64,000 nt of DNA from Bradyrhizobium retamae (GCF_001440415.1 NZ_LLYA01000135.1:56512-120511), one strand, 5' to 3'. Shown: positions 8,588 through 17,756, counted from the first letter of the stretch. Made by a program: numbers and translations. The notes: generated from the letters alone by a model not told the origin.

Positions 8588-9142
8588 ATGAAACACCCAT
8601 CGAGCCGCGAGTTCTTCGCCTATTGGGACGCGAAACGCGGCGACGCGCGGGCACCGGACCGTAGCGAGATCGAACCCGGCGCGGTGCGCGAACTGCTCGG
8701 CGACATCTTCGTGCTGTCCTACGACAACGAGGCCGGCTATCCGTTCCGCGTCGCCGGGACGCGGGTCTGCGCCCTGCTCGGCCGGGACCTGAAGGACACG
8801 AGTTTCTCGGCGCTGTTCACTCCGGACAGCCGCCGCGAGATCGAGGACATCATCAGCTACGTCGCCGAAGAAATGCTGGCGGCGATTGCCGGCATCACCG
8901 CGACCTCGCAAGATGGTACGACGGCGCATCTTGAGTTGCTGCTGCTGCCTTTCAATAACCGCGCGCATGCGCCGATCAGCCTGACCGGATTGCTGGCGCC
9001 GTTCGAAAGCGATCTCAACACGATCAGGGATTTCAAGGTGACGTCGTGGCGCTATCTGCATCGGCCGCAAAAATTCGTCCCGCGCGCCTTGCGCAAGCTC
9101 GCGATCGCGCGCGGCTTCATGGTGTATGAGGGCCTGCGGTAG
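8588..9142 (+). CDS. PAS-type domain protein (PAS_5 family)
   Basis: A 184-residue cytoplasmic protein of the Rhizobiales/Rhodospirillales PAS_5-type family (formerly a DUF). It shows the typical start FFAYWDAKRGDARAPDRSEIEPGAVRELL, the core FVLSYDNEAGYPFRVAGTRVCALLGRDLKDTSF, and LLLLPFNNRAHAPISLTGLLAP. There is one sensor-like domain and no output domain; ligand and partner are unknown. ATG at 8588 follows AAAGG with a 5-base gap; the frame opens further upstream to 8486 but without a ribosome site. A full CtrA-type motif lies 146 bases upstream, hinting at cell-cycle control. Confidence 0.85.
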   Translation: MKHPSSREFFAYWDAKRGDARAPDRSEIEPGAVRELLGDIFVLSYDNEAGYPFRVAGTRVCALLGRDLKDTSFSALFTPDSRREIEDIISYVAEEMLAAIAGITATSQDGTTAHLELLLLPFNNRAHAPISLTGLLAPFESDLNTIRDFKVTSWRYLHRPQKFVPRALRKLAIARGFMVYEGLR

Positions 9143-9320
9143 TCACGAACCGCCGGGTATGTCGAACGCTGCAGCCCAACGCATGGTCGCGTGATCATGC
9201 TCGAAATCGACCCATAAAAAGCCTCCAAAAAAAGCACGGCCAAGCATTGCCTAAATGCGAGGCGTCAGGCAGGGTCGAACCGCGACGTGGAGCCGGGCCA
9301 CGTCCGCTGAATGAGACGCA

Positions 9321-9337
9321 CCGAGAGAAAATCTCGG
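9321..9337 (+). promoter_or_regulatory. Small hairpin in the amino acid transporter leader
   Basis: CCGAGA-GAAAA-TCTCGG forms a 6-base-pair hairpin 36 bases before the binding-protein start. It may stabilise the 5' end of the mRNA; no riboswitch-like structure is evident. Confidence 0.25.
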
Positions 9338-9373
9338 AGGCGCGTATTCGCCGTAACCTCGGAGATCCTAAGT

Positions 9374-10153
9374 ATGCTGTTCAAGAGACTGATGCTTGCC
9401 GCCGCACTGGCCACTGCCGCGGTGGCGACGCAGGCCCATGCCGACGCCCTCGATTCGATCATGAAGTCCAAGGTGATCAAGATCGCCGTGCCGCAGGATT
9501 TTGCGCCGTTCGGCTCCGCCGGGCTCGATCTCAAGCCGCAGGGCTACGACATCGACATGGCCAATCTGATCGGCAAGGAACTCGGGGTGAAGACCGAAAT
9601 CATTCCGGTGACCAGTGCCAACCGCATTCCCTATTTGCAGACCAACAAGGCCGACCTGGTGATTTCCAGCCTCGGCAAGAACGAGGAGCGCGAAAAGGTC
9701 ATCGACTTCTCCATCGCCTATGCGCCGTTCTTCTCCGGCGTGTTCGGCACCAAGGCGATCACGGTGACGAGCGCAGCCGACCTCAAGGGCAAGACCATCG
9801 GCGCCACCCGCGGCGCGATCGAGGAGCAGGCGCTGACCGCCTCGGCGCCGCCGGACGCGACCATCAAGCGTTTCGAGGACAACAACGCGACCATCGCGGC
9901 CTTCGTGTCCGGCCAGGTCGATCTGATTGCCACCGGCAACACAGTCGCGGCTGCGATCGCCGAGAAGGTCCCTACCCGCGCACCGACGCTGAAATTCGTG
10001 ATCAAGGACAGCCCCTGCTATGTCGGGCTCAACAAGAACGAGCCGGCGCTGCTCGCCAAGGTCAACGAGATCATCACCAAGGCGAAGGCGTCTGGCGAGA
10101 TCGGAAAACTGTCGGAGAAGTGGCTGAAAGCACCGCTACCGCCCGGCTTCTAA
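9374..10153 (+). CDS. Polar amino acid ABC transporter, periplasmic binding protein
   Basis: A 259-residue family 3 solute-binding protein. The signal peptide MLFKRLMLAAALATAAVATQ ends near AHA-DA. The mature part has VIKIAVPQDFAPFG, GYDIDMANLIGKELGVKTE, and a hinge region DLKGKTIGATRGAIEEQ, all typical of glutamate/glutamine/cystine-type binders that open a two-lobed fold around one amino acid. Ser and Arg positions for carboxylate binding are plausible in TRGAIEEQ. ATG at 9374 follows GGAG by nine bases. It is the first gene of a tight four-gene operon with two permeases and an ATPase, so its job is substrate capture in the periplasm. Confidence 0.93.
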   Translation: MLFKRLMLAAALATAAVATQAHADALDSIMKSKVIKIAVPQDFAPFGSAGLDLKPQGYDIDMANLIGKELGVKTEIIPVTSANRIPYLQTNKADLVISSLGKNEEREKVIDFSIAYAPFFSGVFGTKAITVTSAADLKGKTIGATRGAIEEQALTASAPPDATIKRFEDNNATIAAFVSGQVDLIATGNTVAAAIAEKVPTRAPTLKFVIKDSPCYVGLNKNEPALLAKVNEIITKAKASGEIGKLSEKWLKAPLPPGF

Positions 10154-10169
10154 GCGCAAGGCTGGGGCA

Positions 10170-10832
10170 GTGTCCTACAAACTGCAATTCGCCGAACTGC
10201 TGCCCTACTGGAACGTGCTGCTGTATGGGCTGGTCTTCACGATCGTGCTGACGATCGTGTCGACGGTCGTCGGCATCGCGGTCGGCACCGCGGGCGCCGC
10301 GGCGCGCACCTTCGGTCCCGGCTGGCTGGGCCGTATCGTCGCTGTGTATGTGGAATTGATCCGCAACACGCCGTTCATCGTGCAGTTGTTCTTCATCTTC
10401 TTCGGCCTGCCGGCGCTCGGGCTGAAACTCAGCGAGACCACCGCCGCCTTCCTCGCCATGGTGATCAATCTCGGCGCCTACTCGACCGAGATCATCCGCG
10501 CCGGCATCGAGGCGGTTCCGAAAGGCCATATCGAGGCCGGCCTCAGCCTTGCGATGAGCAAATGGGAGGTGCTGCGCCACATCGTGCTGAACCAGGCGTT
10601 CCGAAAAATTTATCCGGCGCTGTCGTCGCAGATCATCATCGTCATGCTGGGCTCGGCGGTGGTGTCGCAGATTTCGGCGGAAGACCTCACCTATGCCGCG
10701 AACTATGTGGCGTCGCGAAACTTCCGCAACTTCGAGGTCTACCTGTTGGTCGCGCTGGCCTACCTTCTGCTGGCGATGCTGACGCGTTCGCTCTTGCGGG
10801 CGCTCGGTCGCGTCATCTTCAAGGCGAGGTAA
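10170..10832 (+). CDS. Amino acid ABC transporter permease 1
   Basis: A 220-residue HisM/GlnP-type inner-membrane permease with about five hydrophobic helices. The EAA loop that docks the ATPase reads EAGLSLAMSKWEVLRHIVLNQA near residue 125, and ELIRNTPFIVQLFFIFFGLP precedes it, as usual for this family. GTG at 10170 is the first start after the binding protein, 16 bases away. It probably forms a heterodimer with the next gene's product and passes the amino acid delivered by the binding protein. Confidence 0.92.
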   Translation: MSYKLQFAELLPYWNVLLYGLVFTIVLTIVSTVVGIAVGTAGAAARTFGPGWLGRIVAVYVELIRNTPFIVQLFFIFFGLPALGLKLSETTAAFLAMVINLGAYSTEIIRAGIEAVPKGHIEAGLSLAMSKWEVLRHIVLNQAFRKIYPALSSQIIIVMLGSAVVSQISAEDLTYAANYVASRNFRNFEVYLLVALAYLLLAMLTRSLLRALGRVIFKAR

Positions 10833-10835
10833 ACC

Positions 10836-11486
10836 ATGCTGCAGTTCAGCTTCTGGGACATCCTCTCCAACCTTTTGATCGCCACGCAGTGGACCATCGT
10901 GCTGTCGCTGATCGCCTTCTTCTGCGGCGGCATCGTCGGGCTGGTGCTGCTGTTCATGCGCACCTCGCGGATCGCGCCGCTGGAATGGTTCACCAAGATC
11001 TACATCGAGTTCTTCCAGGGCACGCCGCTATTGATGCAGTTGTTCCTGTTCTTCTTCGGCATCGCGCTGTTTGGCGTGGAGGTTTCGCCGTGGATGGCCG
11101 CGACGCTGGCGCTGACGTTCTGGACCAGCGCGTTCCTGACCGAGATCTGGCGCGGCTGCGTCGAAGCTATCCCGAAGGGCCAATGGGAGGCCTCCTCCAG
11201 CCTCGCCCTCAGCTACATCGAACAGATGCGCTACGTCATCCTGCCACAGGCCTCGCGCATCGCGGTGGCGCCGACGGTCGGGTTTTCGGTGCAGGTGATC
11301 AAGGGCACCGCGCTCGCTTCGATCATCGGCTTCGTCGAGCTGACCAAGGCCGGCACCATGCTCAACAACGCGACCTTCCGCCCGTTCCTGGTCTACTCGC
11401 TGGTCGCGCTGATCTACTTCTGTCTGTGTTTCCCGCTGTCCTGGTGGGCGAAGAAAATCGAAGGTCGCCTCAATGTCGCTCGTTAG
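10836..11486 (+). CDS. Amino acid ABC transporter permease 2
   Basis: A 216-residue partner permease. It shows the same plan: YIEFFQGTPLLMQLFLFFFGI, the EAA loop EASSSLALSYIEQMRYVILPQA, and GFSVQVIKGTALASIIGFVELTKAG. The ATG at 10836 lies three bases after the first permease stop with AGG just upstream, and its 3' end overlaps the ATPase gene by 14 bases, so translation of the three genes is coupled. Confidence 0.92.
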   Translation: MLQFSFWDILSNLLIATQWTIVLSLIAFFCGGIVGLVLLFMRTSRIAPLEWFTKIYIEFFQGTPLLMQLFLFFFGIALFGVEVSPWMAATLALTFWTSAFLTEIWRGCVEAIPKGQWEASSSLALSYIEQMRYVILPQASRIAVAPTVGFSVQVIKGTALASIIGFVELTKAGTMLNNATFRPFLVYSLVALIYFCLCFPLSWWAKKIEGRLNVAR

Positions 11487-12201
11487 CATCCGTGACGTCA
11501 GGAAGAGTTTTGGCTCGAATGAGGTGCTGAAAGGCGTCTCGCTCGACATCGCCAAGGGCGACGTGGTGGCGATCATCGGCCGCTCCGGCTCCGGCAAGAG
11601 CACCCTGCTCCGCTGCATCAACGGTCTGGAGACCTATCAATCCGGCAGCATCGTCGCTGATGGGATCGAGGTCGCCGGCGCCAATACCAACCTGCGCGAA
11701 CTGCGCCGCCATGTCGGCATGGTGTTCCAGCAGTTCAACCTGTTTCCGCACCTGACGGCCGCCGAGAACGTCATGCTGGCGCCCACCGTCGTCAATAAGG
11801 TATCGAAGGCCGAGGCCCGCGCCACCGCCGCCGAAGTGCTGGCGAAGGTGGGTCTGTCGGAAAAGATGGACGCCTATCCGAGCGAGCTTTCCGGCGGCCA
11901 GCAGCAGCGCGTCGCGATCGCGCGATCGCTGGCGATGCGGCCGAAGGTGTTGCTGTGCGATGAAATCACGTCCGCCCTCGACCCTGAACTGGTCAACGAG
12001 GTGCTGCGCGTGGTCGAGCAATTGGCGCGCGAGGGCATGACGCTCATTCTGGTGACGCACGAGATGCGCTTCGCCCGCGACGTCGGCACCAAGCTCGTCT
12101 TCATGCATCACGGCAAGGTGCATGAGGAAGGCGTGCCGAAAGAGGTCTTCGCCGCCCCGCGAACCCCGGAACTGCAGCAGTTCGTCGGCCAGGTCAGCTG
12201 A
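11473..12201 (+). CDS. Amino acid ABC transporter ATP-binding protein
   Basis: A 242-residue GlnQ/HisP-type ATPase that powers the transporter from the cytoplasmic side. Walker A GRSGSGKST is near residue 38, the Q-loop at VGMVFQQFNLFPHL, signature LSGGQQQRVAIARS near 140, Walker B VLLCDEITSALDP, and the switch histidine in LILVTHEMRFA. Nothing is missing. It ends one base before the convergent poxB-like gene, so both transcripts must terminate inside each other's genes. Confidence 0.95.
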   Translation: MSLVSIRDVRKSFGSNEVLKGVSLDIAKGDVVAIIGRSGSGKSTLLRCINGLETYQSGSIVADGIEVAGANTNLRELRRHVGMVFQQFNLFPHLTAAENVMLAPTVVNKVSKAEARATAAEVLAKVGLSEKMDAYPSELSGGQQQRVAIARSLAMRPKVLLCDEITSALDPELVNEVLRVVEQLAREGMTLILVTHEMRFARDVGTKLVFMHHGKVHEEGVPKEVFAAPRTPELQQFVGQVS

Positions 12202-12202
12202 G

Positions 12203-13939
12203 CTAGCGTGGCAGCAGATTGGTCTTCGCCACGTCGATCACCTCGTCGCCTCGCCCGCTCATTACGGCGCGCAGCACCCAGAGGCTGAAGCCCTTGACCT
12301 GCTCGGCCGTGATGGTCGGCGGCATCGACAATTCCTGCTTGGCTGTCACAACGTCGAGGACGGCAGGACCGTCATGGGTCAGCACGTCGCGGATCGCGTT
12401 TGGTAGCTCACCGGGATCCTCGACCCGCACCGCGTGAATGCCCATGGCGCGGGCCATTACCGCGAAATCGGGATTCTTCAGATCGACGCCGGTTTCGATG
12501 AAGCCCGAAGCCTTCATCTCCATCGCCACAAACCCGAGCACCCCGTTGTTGAAGATCGCGATCTTCACCGGCAGCTTCATCTGCGTCAGTGTGATCAAAT
12601 CGCCCATCAGCATGGCGAACCCGCCGTCGCCCGACATCGAGATCACCTGGCGCCCCGGCTGCGCGGCTTGTGCGCCGATGGCGTGCGCCATGGCGTTGGC
12701 CATCGAGCCGTGTACCCAGGAGCCGATGAGGCGCCGTCGGCCGTTCATACCGAGATAGCGCGCCGCCCAGATGGTCGGCGTGCCGACGTCGGCCGTGAAG
12801 ACCGCGTCCTGCGAGGCTTGCTCGCTCAGGAGACGCGCCAGGTATTGCGGATGGATCGGCTTTTGCCCCGGCGTGCCCTGCGCGAGTTCGTCGAGCCCGG
12901 CGCGGGCCTTCCTGTAATGCGCGAGGCTGTCCTCGAGATGCTTGCGGTCGCTTTTCGCCTTCAGCTTCGGCAGGAGCGCGCCGACCGTGGCACCGACGTC
13001 GCCGACGATTCCGAGATCGAGCTTGCAGCGGCGGCCAAGATTTTCTGGGCGGATATCGACTTGCGCGATCTTCGCGTCCGTCGGCAGGAACTGCTTGTAG
13101 GGAAAGTCGGTTCCCAGCATCAGCAACACGTCGCACGCATGCATCGACGTATAGCCGGATGAGAAGCCGATAAAGCCGGTCATGCCGACGTCGTAGGGAT
13201 TGTCGAACTCGACATGCTCTTTGCCGCCGAGCGCATGCACGATCGGGCTCTTGAGCGTCTCGGCAAGCCGCATCAGGCCGTCGTGGGCGCCGGCACAGCC
13301 GCGGCCGCAGAACAGCGTGACGCGCTTGGCGCCGTTCAGTAACTTGGCCAAGGCCTCCAGTTCTGGTTCGGCCGGCCGCACGATGGGCGCGGCCGGTAGC
13401 AGCCCGGCATTCGGCGAGATGTCGCGCTTGGGCGCTGATCGCAACGCGACGTCGCCCGGGATGACGATAACGGCGACGCCGCGTTTCCCCACGGCGGCAC
13501 GAATGGCATTCTCCAGAACGTAAGGAAGCTGCGCCGGATCGGAAACCAGTTCGCAATAGTGGCTGCATTCACGGAATAGGTCCTGCGGATGCGTCTCCTG
13601 AAAGTAACCGCCGCCAATTTCGGCCGAGGGAATCTGCGCGGCGATCGCCAGCACCGGCGTGCGGCTGCGGTGCGCATCGAACAGGCCGTTGATGAGATGC
13701 AGATTGCCCGGCCCGCACGAGCCAGCGCAGACCGCTAGTTCGCCCGTGATCTGCGCCTCGCCCGCGGCTGCGAAGGCTGCAACCTCTTCATGCCGGACGT
13801 GGATCCAGTCGATCGCCTTTCGTTTGCGCAACGCGTCGGTGAGGCCGTTGAGGCTGTCGCCGACCACGCCGAAGATGCGCTTGACGCCGGCCTGGGCCAA
13901 TGTCTCTGCGATGAGGTCGGCGACATTGTCGATCTTCAT
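12203..13939 (-). CDS. poxB: Thiamine-diphosphate enzyme, pyruvate oxidase/dehydrogenase type
   Basis: A 578-residue ThDP enzyme of the acetolactate synthase superfamily, closest in layout to quinone-dependent pyruvate dehydrogenase. The N-terminal Pyr domain has [16 protein letters not shown] and the cofactor-activating glutamate in [16 protein letters not shown]; the middle domain follows ([18 protein letters not shown]); the PP domain carries the magnesium/ThDP motif [16 protein letters not shown] with NNG. PoxB would turn pyruvate into acetate and CO2 and pass electrons to ubiquinone at the membrane. The E. coli-like C-terminal membrane peptide is not evident. ATG at 13939 follows AAGGA by ten bases. 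It sits 16 bases after the crotonase, in one operon. Confidence 0.82.
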   Translation of the reverse strand: MKIDNVADLIAETLAQAGVKRIFGVVGDSLNGLTDALRKRKAIDWIHVRHEEVAAFAAAGEAQITGELAVCAGSCGPGNLHLINGLFDAHRSRTPVLAIAAQIPSAEIGGGYFQETHPQDLFRECSHYCELVSDPAQLPYVLENAIRAAVGKRGVAVIVIPGDVALRSAPKRDISPNAGLLPAAPIVRPAEPELEALAKLLNGAKRVTLFCGRGCAGAHDGLMRLAETLKSPIVHALGGKEHVEFDNPYDVGMTGFIGFSSGYTSMHACDVLLMLGTDFPYKQFLPTDAKIAQVDIRPENLGRRCKLDLGIVGDVGATVGALLPKLKAKSDRKHLEDSLAHYRKARAGLDELAQGTPGQKPIHPQYLARLLSEQASQDAVFTADVGTPTIWAARYLGMNGRRRLIGSWVHGSMANAMAHAIGAQAAQPGRQVISMSGDGGFAMLMGDLITLTQMKLPVKIAIFNNGVLGFVAMEMKASGFIETGVDLKNPDFAVMARAMGIHAVRVEDPGELPNAIRDVLTHDGPAVLDVVTAKQELSMPPTITAEQVKGFSLWVLRAVMSGRGDEVIDVAKTNLLPR

Positions 13940-13955
13940 GTTAGGCGATCCTTTC

Positions 13956-14729
13956 TCAGCGTCCGGTAAACACCGCCGCACGTTTCTGGAGGAAAGCGTT
14001 GCGCCCTTCCACCGCGTCGGCACTCAGGCGAATTTCCGCCTGCGTTTCGATCTCGCGGCGGAACTGGTCGGCATAGGTGGCGTGTTCGCTCTCGTCGATC
14101 AGGCGGCGCGTCGCGACCAGCGCCCGCGTCGGGCCATCAGCGAGCCGGCGCGCCAGCTCAAGCGCTCCGTCCCGAAGCGCCGCATCGTCGAACACTTCGC
14201 GGACCAATCCCCACTCCTTCGCGAGGTCGGCAGACAGCGGCTCGTTGGTCATCATCAATTCGAGCGCGCGTTGCCGGCCGACGAGGCGCGGCAACAGCCA
14301 GGTCGAGCCGAGATCGGGGACCAGCGCGATGCGGCTGAACACCTGAATGAAGCGAGCCGAGCGTGCGGCAACAATCATGTCGCCCGCCATTGCAAGGCTG
14401 AATCCGCCGCCCGCCGCAACGCCGTTGACCGCGACCACGACCGGCACGCGGCATTGGCGTAGCGCCGTGAACGCCGGCCAGTAATATTTCATCACGCCAG
14501 CCGCGATGTCGTCGCCCAGTATTTCCGCCGCCTTGAGGTTCTGGCCCGAGCAGAAGCCACGCCCGGCACCCGTCAGCACCAACGCCCTCACCTGCGGGTC
14601 ATCATTAGCTTCACCAATGGCAGTAGCGAGGTCCCCCAGGAGAGCGGGCGTCATCGCGTTCAGGGTGTCGGGCTCGTCCAGTATCAGCACGCGGACGTTG
14701 CCGTCGCGCTCTCGCTTCACTCCGGGCAT
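13956..14729 (-). CDS. Enoyl-CoA hydratase/isomerase (PaaG-like crotonase)
   Basis: A 257-residue crotonase. [28 protein letters not shown] (oxyanion-hole glycine), [21 protein letters not shown] and [18 protein letters not shown] are all in place. The aspartate in ALVPDLGS, rather than a glutamate pair, is like PaaG, which isomerises epoxyphenylacetyl-CoA; no other phenylacetate genes are near, so a general acyl-CoA hydratase or isomerase is equally likely. The start follows GGAGG by five bases. It is first in an operon with the poxB-like gene. Confidence 0.85.
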   Translation of the reverse strand: MPGVKRERDGNVRVLILDEPDTLNAMTPALLGDLATAIGEANDDPQVRALVLTGAGRGFCSGQNLKAAEILGDDIAAGVMKYYWPAFTALRQCRVPVVVAVNGVAAGGGFSLAMAGDMIVAARSARFIQVFSRIALVPDLGSTWLLPRLVGRQRALELMMTNEPLSADLAKEWGLVREVFDDAALRDGALELARRLADGPTRALVATRRLIDESEHATYADQFRREIETQAEIRLSADAVEGRNAFLQKRAAVFTGR

Positions 14730-15062
14730 CTATACCTCCGCCTGCTGACATTTGGGCCGGCCCGGCCGGGCGCGACAGGTACCCCAATCGTACCGAAACG
14801 GCGCGGCGAAGCACAATCGCCTCGCGCAGACTTGACCCAATCCCGCCTGCGGCGCGTCATGGCACGACGTCGACTCCGGTACGCAGTTCGCCAGTACAAT
14901 TCGCCGGTACACTCCAAACGCCACTTTCCGCGCGCGCCAATCGCGCCGCAGCGCGCCAAATTGTCCGTCGCTGAATCTTGAGCACGTCATGCAACCAGCG
15001 CTAACACATCGTTAACCTTGTCGGCCTTAGGGTCTTCCTGACGCCGAAGGATCGGCTGTCTG
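14730..15062. other. Intergenic region between divergent genes, with a near-CtrA site
   Basis: This 333-base spacer separates the crotonase (leftward) and the PilZ gene (rightward) and must hold both promoters. I see no reading frame with support. CTAACACATCGTTAA at 15001-15015 matches the CtrA motif TTAA-N7-TTAA with one mismatch and lies 48 bases before the PilZ start. Confidence 0.4.
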
Positions 15063-15689
15063 GTGGCGAAGATGTCGTTTGCGCAAAAGAAAACTACCAC
15101 TGTGCCGTCCGCGGAGGAGCGGCGGCGCTTCCAGCGCGTCAAGGTTCACTTGCTCGGCCGCTACATGTTGCCCGATCGCCGCGAATTTCCTTGCCAGATT
15201 ATTAACATGTCACCGGGGGGACTGGCGCTGCTGGCGCCCGGCATCGGCAATGTCGGCGATCGCGTGATCGCCTATCTCGACCATATCGGCCGGGTCGAGG
15301 GCAAAATCACCCGCATCATTGACAACGGCTTTGCCATGACGGTCGGCGCCACCGCGCGCAAGCGCGACAAGCTCGCCGCCCAGCTTACCTGGCTCGCCAA
15401 CCGCGATATCCTCAATCTGCCCGAAGACCGCCGCCACGACCGCATCGTGCCGCGCAACCCGATCGCGCTACTGACCCTCGAGGACGGCAGCAAGATGACC
15501 TGCCGCATCATCGACCTGTCACTGTCGGGCGCCGCGATCGCCGCGGAGAACCGCCCACCGCTGAAATCGCTGGTCATGCTCGGCAAGGTGCAGTCCCGCG
15601 TGGTGCGAAACCTCGAAGAAGGGTTTGCGCTCGAGTTCGTCCATGAGCAAGTCGCCGAGACGCTCGAAGACGCGGTTACCGCGCGGTAA
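15063..15689 (+). CDS. Double PilZ-domain protein
   Basis: A 208-residue cytoplasmic protein with two PilZ-like domains. The first has RRRFQRVKVHLLGRY and NMSPGG; the second has RRHDRIVPRNPIALL and DLSLSGAA, near residues 120 and 150. These are the RxxxR and (D/N)xSxxG elements that bind c-di-GMP. Most effectors have one domain; tandem ones are common in Bradyrhizobium and Caulobacter relatives. It may link c-di-GMP to motility or surface polysaccharide. GTG at 15063 is the longest start with AAGGA upstream; ATG at 15072 is an alternative. The next gene encodes a LapG-like protease, another c-di-GMP-linked type. Confidence 0.85.
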   Translation: MAKMSFAQKKTTTVPSAEERRRFQRVKVHLLGRYMLPDRREFPCQIINMSPGGLALLAPGIGNVGDRVIAYLDHIGRVEGKITRIIDNGFAMTVGATARKRDKLAAQLTWLANRDILNLPEDRRHDRIVPRNPIALLTLEDGSKMTCRIIDLSLSGAAIAAENRPPLKSLVMLGKVQSRVVRNLEEGFALEFVHEQVAETLEDAVTAR

Positions 15690-16020
15690 AGCGCCAGCCG
15701 CCAAAAATCCCTGATTTTTCAGCCTCCAAAGACGGTGCTGGGTTGCCGGATGCCGCCTTTTCGCTGTCCGGCACCGGCCAAAGTCGATTAACGCGGGGCG
15801 CTTTAGCCCGCGCATCCCCCTGCTATTGCAGCGCCACAAGCGTTAATACGTAAAATTTGAATCAATTGCAGTTGTTTCAAATTTTATTCGAATTCGATTC
15901 AAGTATAGATCGAATTCGCCGCTAGCTTTACTAGTATTCACGTCAAATGTACTTGCCTGACTTAGCGGCGGCGCAAATCCTTTGTGCGAAACGTGGTCCC
16001 AACAAGAAACGGGGGCCACA
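15690..16020. other. AT-rich spacer before the cysteine protease gene
   Basis: From about 15841 to 15960 the sequence turns sharply AT-rich (for example AAATTTGAATCAATTGCAG and CAAATTTTATTCGAATTC), unlike its surroundings. It has no reading frame and probably holds the promoter of the gene at 16021. No clear -35/-10 pair can be singled out. Confidence 0.4.
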
Positions 16021-16650
16021 ATGTTGTTCAGGGGACAGGGGAAGGGACTGGCGGTCATCGCCGTCCTGATAGGGATGAACGCTTCGATGAGCGTCTCGGC
16101 GAAAGCCGGCGACGTGCTCTATGCCAGCCTTGGCGATACCGCGCGCTCGCCGATCGGCTGGGTCGAATTCTGCGCCGAAAACGTGGGCGAGTGCCGCAGC
16201 GGCGCGTCACAGCCGCGCGACATCGTGATGTCGCAGACGGCGTGGCGGGATCTGCTGCGGGTCAACAAGTGGGTCAACGAGGCCATCAAGCCGATCACCG
16301 ACATCGATCATTGGGGCGTGATCGAGAAATGGTCGTTGCCGACGGACGGTTACGGTGACTGCGAGGACTATGTGCTTCTGAAGCGCAAGATGTTGATCGA
16401 CGCCGGATGGCCGCGCGAGGCGCTGCTGATCACGGTGGTGCGCGACAAGAAGGGCGAAGGCCACGCAGTGCTGACGGTGAAGAGCGACAAGGGCGAGTTC
16501 GTTCTCGACAACCAGAACGAAAACGTCCTGGCCTGGACCGAGACCGGCTACCGCTTCGTCAAGCGTCAGTCGCAGAGCGACCCGAACGTATGGGTCTCGC
16601 TCGGTGACAGCCGCCCGGCGGTCGCCACCGCCTCGTCACGCGATCGATAA
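16021..16650 (+). CDS. LapG-like transglutaminase-type cysteine protease
   Basis: A 209-residue exported protein of the bacterial transglutaminase-like cysteine proteinase family. A signal peptide (KGLAVIAVLIGMNASMSVSA) is followed by the mature part with a visible triad: Cys114 in YGDCEDYV, His148 in GEGHAVL and Asp163 in VLDNQ. LapG, the known member, is a periplasmic calcium-dependent protease that clips a surface adhesin when c-di-GMP is low; whether this one does is inference, as no adhesin or LapD gene is in the window. ATG at 16021 follows GGGGG. The neighbour upstream is a double-PilZ protein. Confidence 0.85.
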   Translation: MLFRGQGKGLAVIAVLIGMNASMSVSAKAGDVLYASLGDTARSPIGWVEFCAENVGECRSGASQPRDIVMSQTAWRDLLRVNKWVNEAIKPITDIDHWGVIEKWSLPTDGYGDCEDYVLLKRKMLIDAGWPREALLITVVRDKKGEGHAVLTVKSDKGEFVLDNQNENVLAWTETGYRFVKRQSQSDPNVWVSLGDSRPAVATASSRDR

Positions 16651-16721
16651 CGAACAAAGGATTTTACGAACCCGCGACCCGGTCACATCCCCACCCCTCC
16701 CCGTCCCAGACCGGTTCGCGC

Positions 16722-16751
16722 GCGGCCACCCTTCCCCCAAAGGGTGGCCGC
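16722..16751. terminator. Hairpin terminator between convergent genes
   Basis: GCGGCCACCCTT and AAGGGTGGCCGC form a perfect 12-base-pair stem with a 6-base loop, between the stop of the LapG-like gene (16650) and the end of the small gene at 16782. T-runs are weak on both sides, so it may need help, but position and strength fit a shared transcription stop. Confidence 0.6.
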
Positions 16752-16781
16752 AACTTGTTTCGGGTGATGGTCGCTTGTGGC

Positions 16782-17099
16782 CTATGCCGCCAGCGCCACG
16801 CGTGAGGTGGATTTTTGCCGCATCGGCTTGCCGCCGGGTGGTCCCAACGGTCTGGGGTCGAGCATCGAGAGCGCTTCGAGAACCTCATCGATCGTCACGA
16901 TGCGCCTTGTGCCTGCCAGCTCGCGCAGCGCAGGATTTGAAGCGACCGCCGCCGCATCTGAAGCCCAGGACGCCAGGATCGCGCGCTTTTCGGCGAGCGA
17001 AAGCGTCCTGTCGGCGACCACGTCGCGCGGGTGATCGAACACGGCTCCCGGATGCAGCACGGCATTCAGATCAAACACGTTATCTGTCTGGTCGATCAT
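16782..17099 (-). CDS. Conserved hypothetical protein, 105 residues
   Basis: A short soluble protein starting MIDQTDNVFDLNAVLHPG and containing VVADRTLSLAEKRAILASWASDA, a pattern I know from many Bradyrhizobium and Rhodopseudomonas proteins of about 100 residues placed beside small heat shock genes. Its function is unknown. It starts after GGGGAGG and lies 87 bases downstream of hsp20 on the same strand, so it is probably made from the same heat-induced transcript, read past the hairpin at 17130-17154. Confidence 0.75.
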   Translation of the reverse strand: MIDQTDNVFDLNAVLHPGAVFDHPRDVVADRTLSLAEKRAILASWASDAAAVASNPALRELAGTRRIVTIDEVLEALSMLDPRPLGPPGGKPMRQKSTSRVALAA

Positions 17100-17129
17100 C
17101 AGCTTGTCCTCCCCAAAGATGGAAACGCT

Positions 17130-17154
17130 TCCCGCCCGACATGTTCGGGCGGGA
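17130..17154. promoter_or_regulatory. Intercistronic hairpin after hsp20
   Basis: TCCCGCCCGA and TCGGGCGGGA form a 10-base-pair stem with a 5-base loop between hsp20 and its downstream neighbour. No T-run follows on the minus strand, so it looks more like an mRNA stabiliser or partial terminator that lowers downstream expression. Confidence 0.5.
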
Positions 17155-17186
17155 GCCTTTGGTCCCTTTGCGAGGCGTGGCGGGCT

Positions 17187-17642
17187 TTAGGCCGCCTTCG
17201 CCTCGATCTGCTGAACGTTACTCGGCGCTGCGCCGTTGATCGCGATGCGGCGTGGCTTCATCGCCTCCGGGACTTCCCGGAATAGTTCGATCCGCAGCAG
17301 GCCGTGCTCGAACGACGCGCTCTTCACCTGCACATGATCGGCAAGGCTGAACTGGCGCTTGAAGGGACGCGCGGAGATGCCCTGATAGAGATATTCGCGC
17401 TGGTCCTTCTCGGCCTTGCGGCCTTCGATCGTCACCGTGTTCTGCTCGGCGGTCACGGAGACCTCGTCGACTGCGAAGCCGGCGACGGCCAACGAAATCT
17501 GATAGCGGTCTTCGCCCAGCCGCTCGATGTTGTAGGGAGGGTAGTTATCCTCGCCGGCGCGTTGCGCGGTTTCGACGAGGTCGAAAAGGCGGTCGAATCC
17601 GATGGTCGAGCGCCAGAGGGGTGAGAAATCGTATGTGCGCAT
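17187..17642 (-). CDS. Small heat shock protein, Hsp20 family
   Basis: A 151-residue alpha-crystallin-type chaperone that holds unfolding proteins in the cytoplasm. The start RTYDFSPLWRSTIGFDRLFDL is the IbpA-like class A N-terminus of rhizobial sHsps; the alpha-crystallin domain runs from PPYNIERLGEDRYQISLAVAGF to HGLLRIELFREVPEA, and the C-terminal IxI-type anchor is weak (RIAINGA). ATG at 17642 is chosen because GGAGGA lies eight bases upstream, inside the RNA thermometer described separately. A heat-shock-type promoter is visible about 115 bases upstream. Confidence 0.94.
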   Translation of the reverse strand: MRTYDFSPLWRSTIGFDRLFDLVETAQRAGEDNYPPYNIERLGEDRYQISLAVAGFAVDEVSVTAEQNTVTIEGRKAEKDQREYLYQGISARPFKRQFSLADHVQVKSASFEHGLLRIELFREVPEAMKPRRIAINGAAPSNVQQIEAKAA

Positions 17643-17750
17643 AGCCAAATCCTCCAGGGAGCAAGTTGGATACGAGCGGCACCGGACACGACCGGTGCCC
17701 GTCTCAAGGCCGGGCCCATCAGGCGCCCGGACCGCCGGCCAGCGGCGGCA
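17643..17750 (-). promoter_or_regulatory. ROSE-type RNA thermometer in the hsp20 leader
   Basis: The leader contains TTGCTCCCTGGAGGA (17650-17664), which matches the core of ROSE elements: an anti-Shine-Dalgarno TTGCTCC folding back on GGAGGA so that heat opens the ribosome site. Upstream, three further stems fit the ROSE plan: GGCACCGG/CCGGTGCC at 17678-17699, CCGGGC/GCCCGG at 17710-17730 and CCGCCG/CGGCGG at 17732-17748. ROSE elements were described in Bradyrhizobium sHsp genes. The hairpins are seen directly; heat response is inferred from the family. Confidence 0.85.
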
Positions 17751-17756
17751 GCAAAA

